In this document: positions 63,815 through 64,000 of the stretch, one piece after another
Position numbering within the stretch: position 1 is the stretch's first letter
Layout of the letters: every line of letters starts with the position of its first letter
NCBI RefSeq assembly: GCF_000243095.1
Contig: NZ_AHJE01000003.1
Coordinates: 62,001 to 126,000 of the forward strand
Length of the DNA: 64,000 nucleotides
DNA from: Cupriavidus basilensis OR16
GTDB taxonomy: Bacteria > Pseudomonadota > Gammaproteobacteria > Burkholderiales > Burkholderiaceae
Direction of reading: 5' to 3'
Notes under the pieces: generated by a model
What the model was told of the DNA's origin: nothing
The model's input: the letters and a program-made list of their open reading frames with translations, nothing else
The model's database searches: none
Program-made: the position numbers and the translations under genes

Positions 63815-64000
63815 ATGGCCACGTCACAGAAGCAAGGCCTTGATTCGGCCAAGAGCGAGACGGCAAGCGCAACCACGACCATGATCGCCATCATCGGCTC
63901 CGGCTTTGGCGGCCTGGGCATGGCGATCCAGCTCAAGCTGGCAGGCTTCGACGCGTTCACGATCCTCGAGAAGGCGGACGGCGTCGGCGGTACCTGGCGC
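63815..64000 (+). CDS. Flavin-containing (Baeyer-Villiger-type) monooxygenase, N-terminal part (cut by window end)
   Basis: The first 62 residues are visible, from ATG 63815 behind GCAGGAGCC. A short polar leader is followed by [20 protein letters not shown], the FAD-binding GxGxxG motif, and [15 protein letters not shown], the GGTW motif of flavin-binding monooxygenases. The rest lies outside the window. The presence of a 20-residue leader and GGTWR fits Baeyer-Villiger monooxygenases. Controlled probably by the divergent AraC gene. Confidence 0.85.
   Translation, partial: MATSQKQGLDSAKSETASATTTMIAIIGSGFGGLGMAIQLKLAGFDAFTILEKADGVGGTWR

Noticed and set aside
1-64000. tRNA, rRNA, CRISPR arrays, prophage or integrase genes
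   Set aside because: None seen on reading both strands; no direct-repeat arrays with spacers, no tyrosine or serine recombinase, and no tRNA-like cloverleaf was noticed, although small RNA genes cannot be excluded by eye.

Overview
The window is GC-rich, gene-dense DNA from a beta-proteobacterium of the Burkholderiales, most likely Cupriavidus or a close relative. The evidence is four intact Bug/TctC-type periplasmic receptors without membrane partners, many LysR/AraC/GntR regulators beside single catabolic genes, a DUF4148 protein, an Omp32-type porin and CoA-dependent catabolic modules. No rRNA, tRNA, CRISPR array or intact insertion sequence was seen. The style fits a secondary chromosome, but this is inference.

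Layout. 0-9 kb: end of a cystathionine beta-lyase gene, a purine-type NCS2 permease, a TPR protein, then a CoA-transferase/Bug receptor/crotonase operon divergent from a GntR regulator. 9-17 kb: a DUF1348 gene and its TetR regulator behind a perfect inverted-repeat operator, a family VIII-type serine hydrolase, an LRAT-like protein, a damaged ECF sigma/anti-sigma pair and a broken diguanylate cyclase. 17-26 kb: a tripartite RND efflux operon divergent from a two-component system. 26-34 kb: LysE exporter, nitronate monooxygenase, MFS transporter, three LysR genes with their divergent targets, and a small gene behind two tandem SOS (LexA) boxes. 34-38 kb: a broken polyphosphate kinase gene and a DsbA-like oxidoreductase.

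38-59 kb is an accessory catabolic region. It holds repeated versions of one gene set: AraC regulator, quinone oxidoreductase, TauD/TfdA dioxygenase, beta-keto acid cleavage enzyme (BKACE, DUF849) and Bug receptor. Copies have decayed in a complementary way: quinone oxidoreductase and BKACE are deleted in the first set but intact in the second, where the AraC gene is dead. Between them lies a module with glutarate 2-hydroxylase (GlaH/CsiD), an FMN-dependent 2-hydroxyacid dehydrogenase in the place usually held by L-2-hydroxyglutarate oxidase, and an MFS transporter. At 59-62 kb a GntR regulator sits next to a porin. The palindrome TGTCGACA recurs in front of the porin, a Bug-receptor operon at 44.9 kb and a small gene at 59.1 kb, which suggests one regulon joining outer-membrane entry, periplasmic capture and catabolism. 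The window ends with an AraC gene divergent from a flavin monooxygenase cut by the window edge.

The most unusual property is the number of genes with internal deletions or frameshifts: sigma/anti-sigma, diguanylate cyclase, two LysR genes, ppk1 (two lesions), quinone oxidoreductase, BKACE, DsbA/Rieske, AraC and a Bug fragment. Either the region is decaying by small deletions or the assembly contains errors; read-level checks are needed before biological claims.
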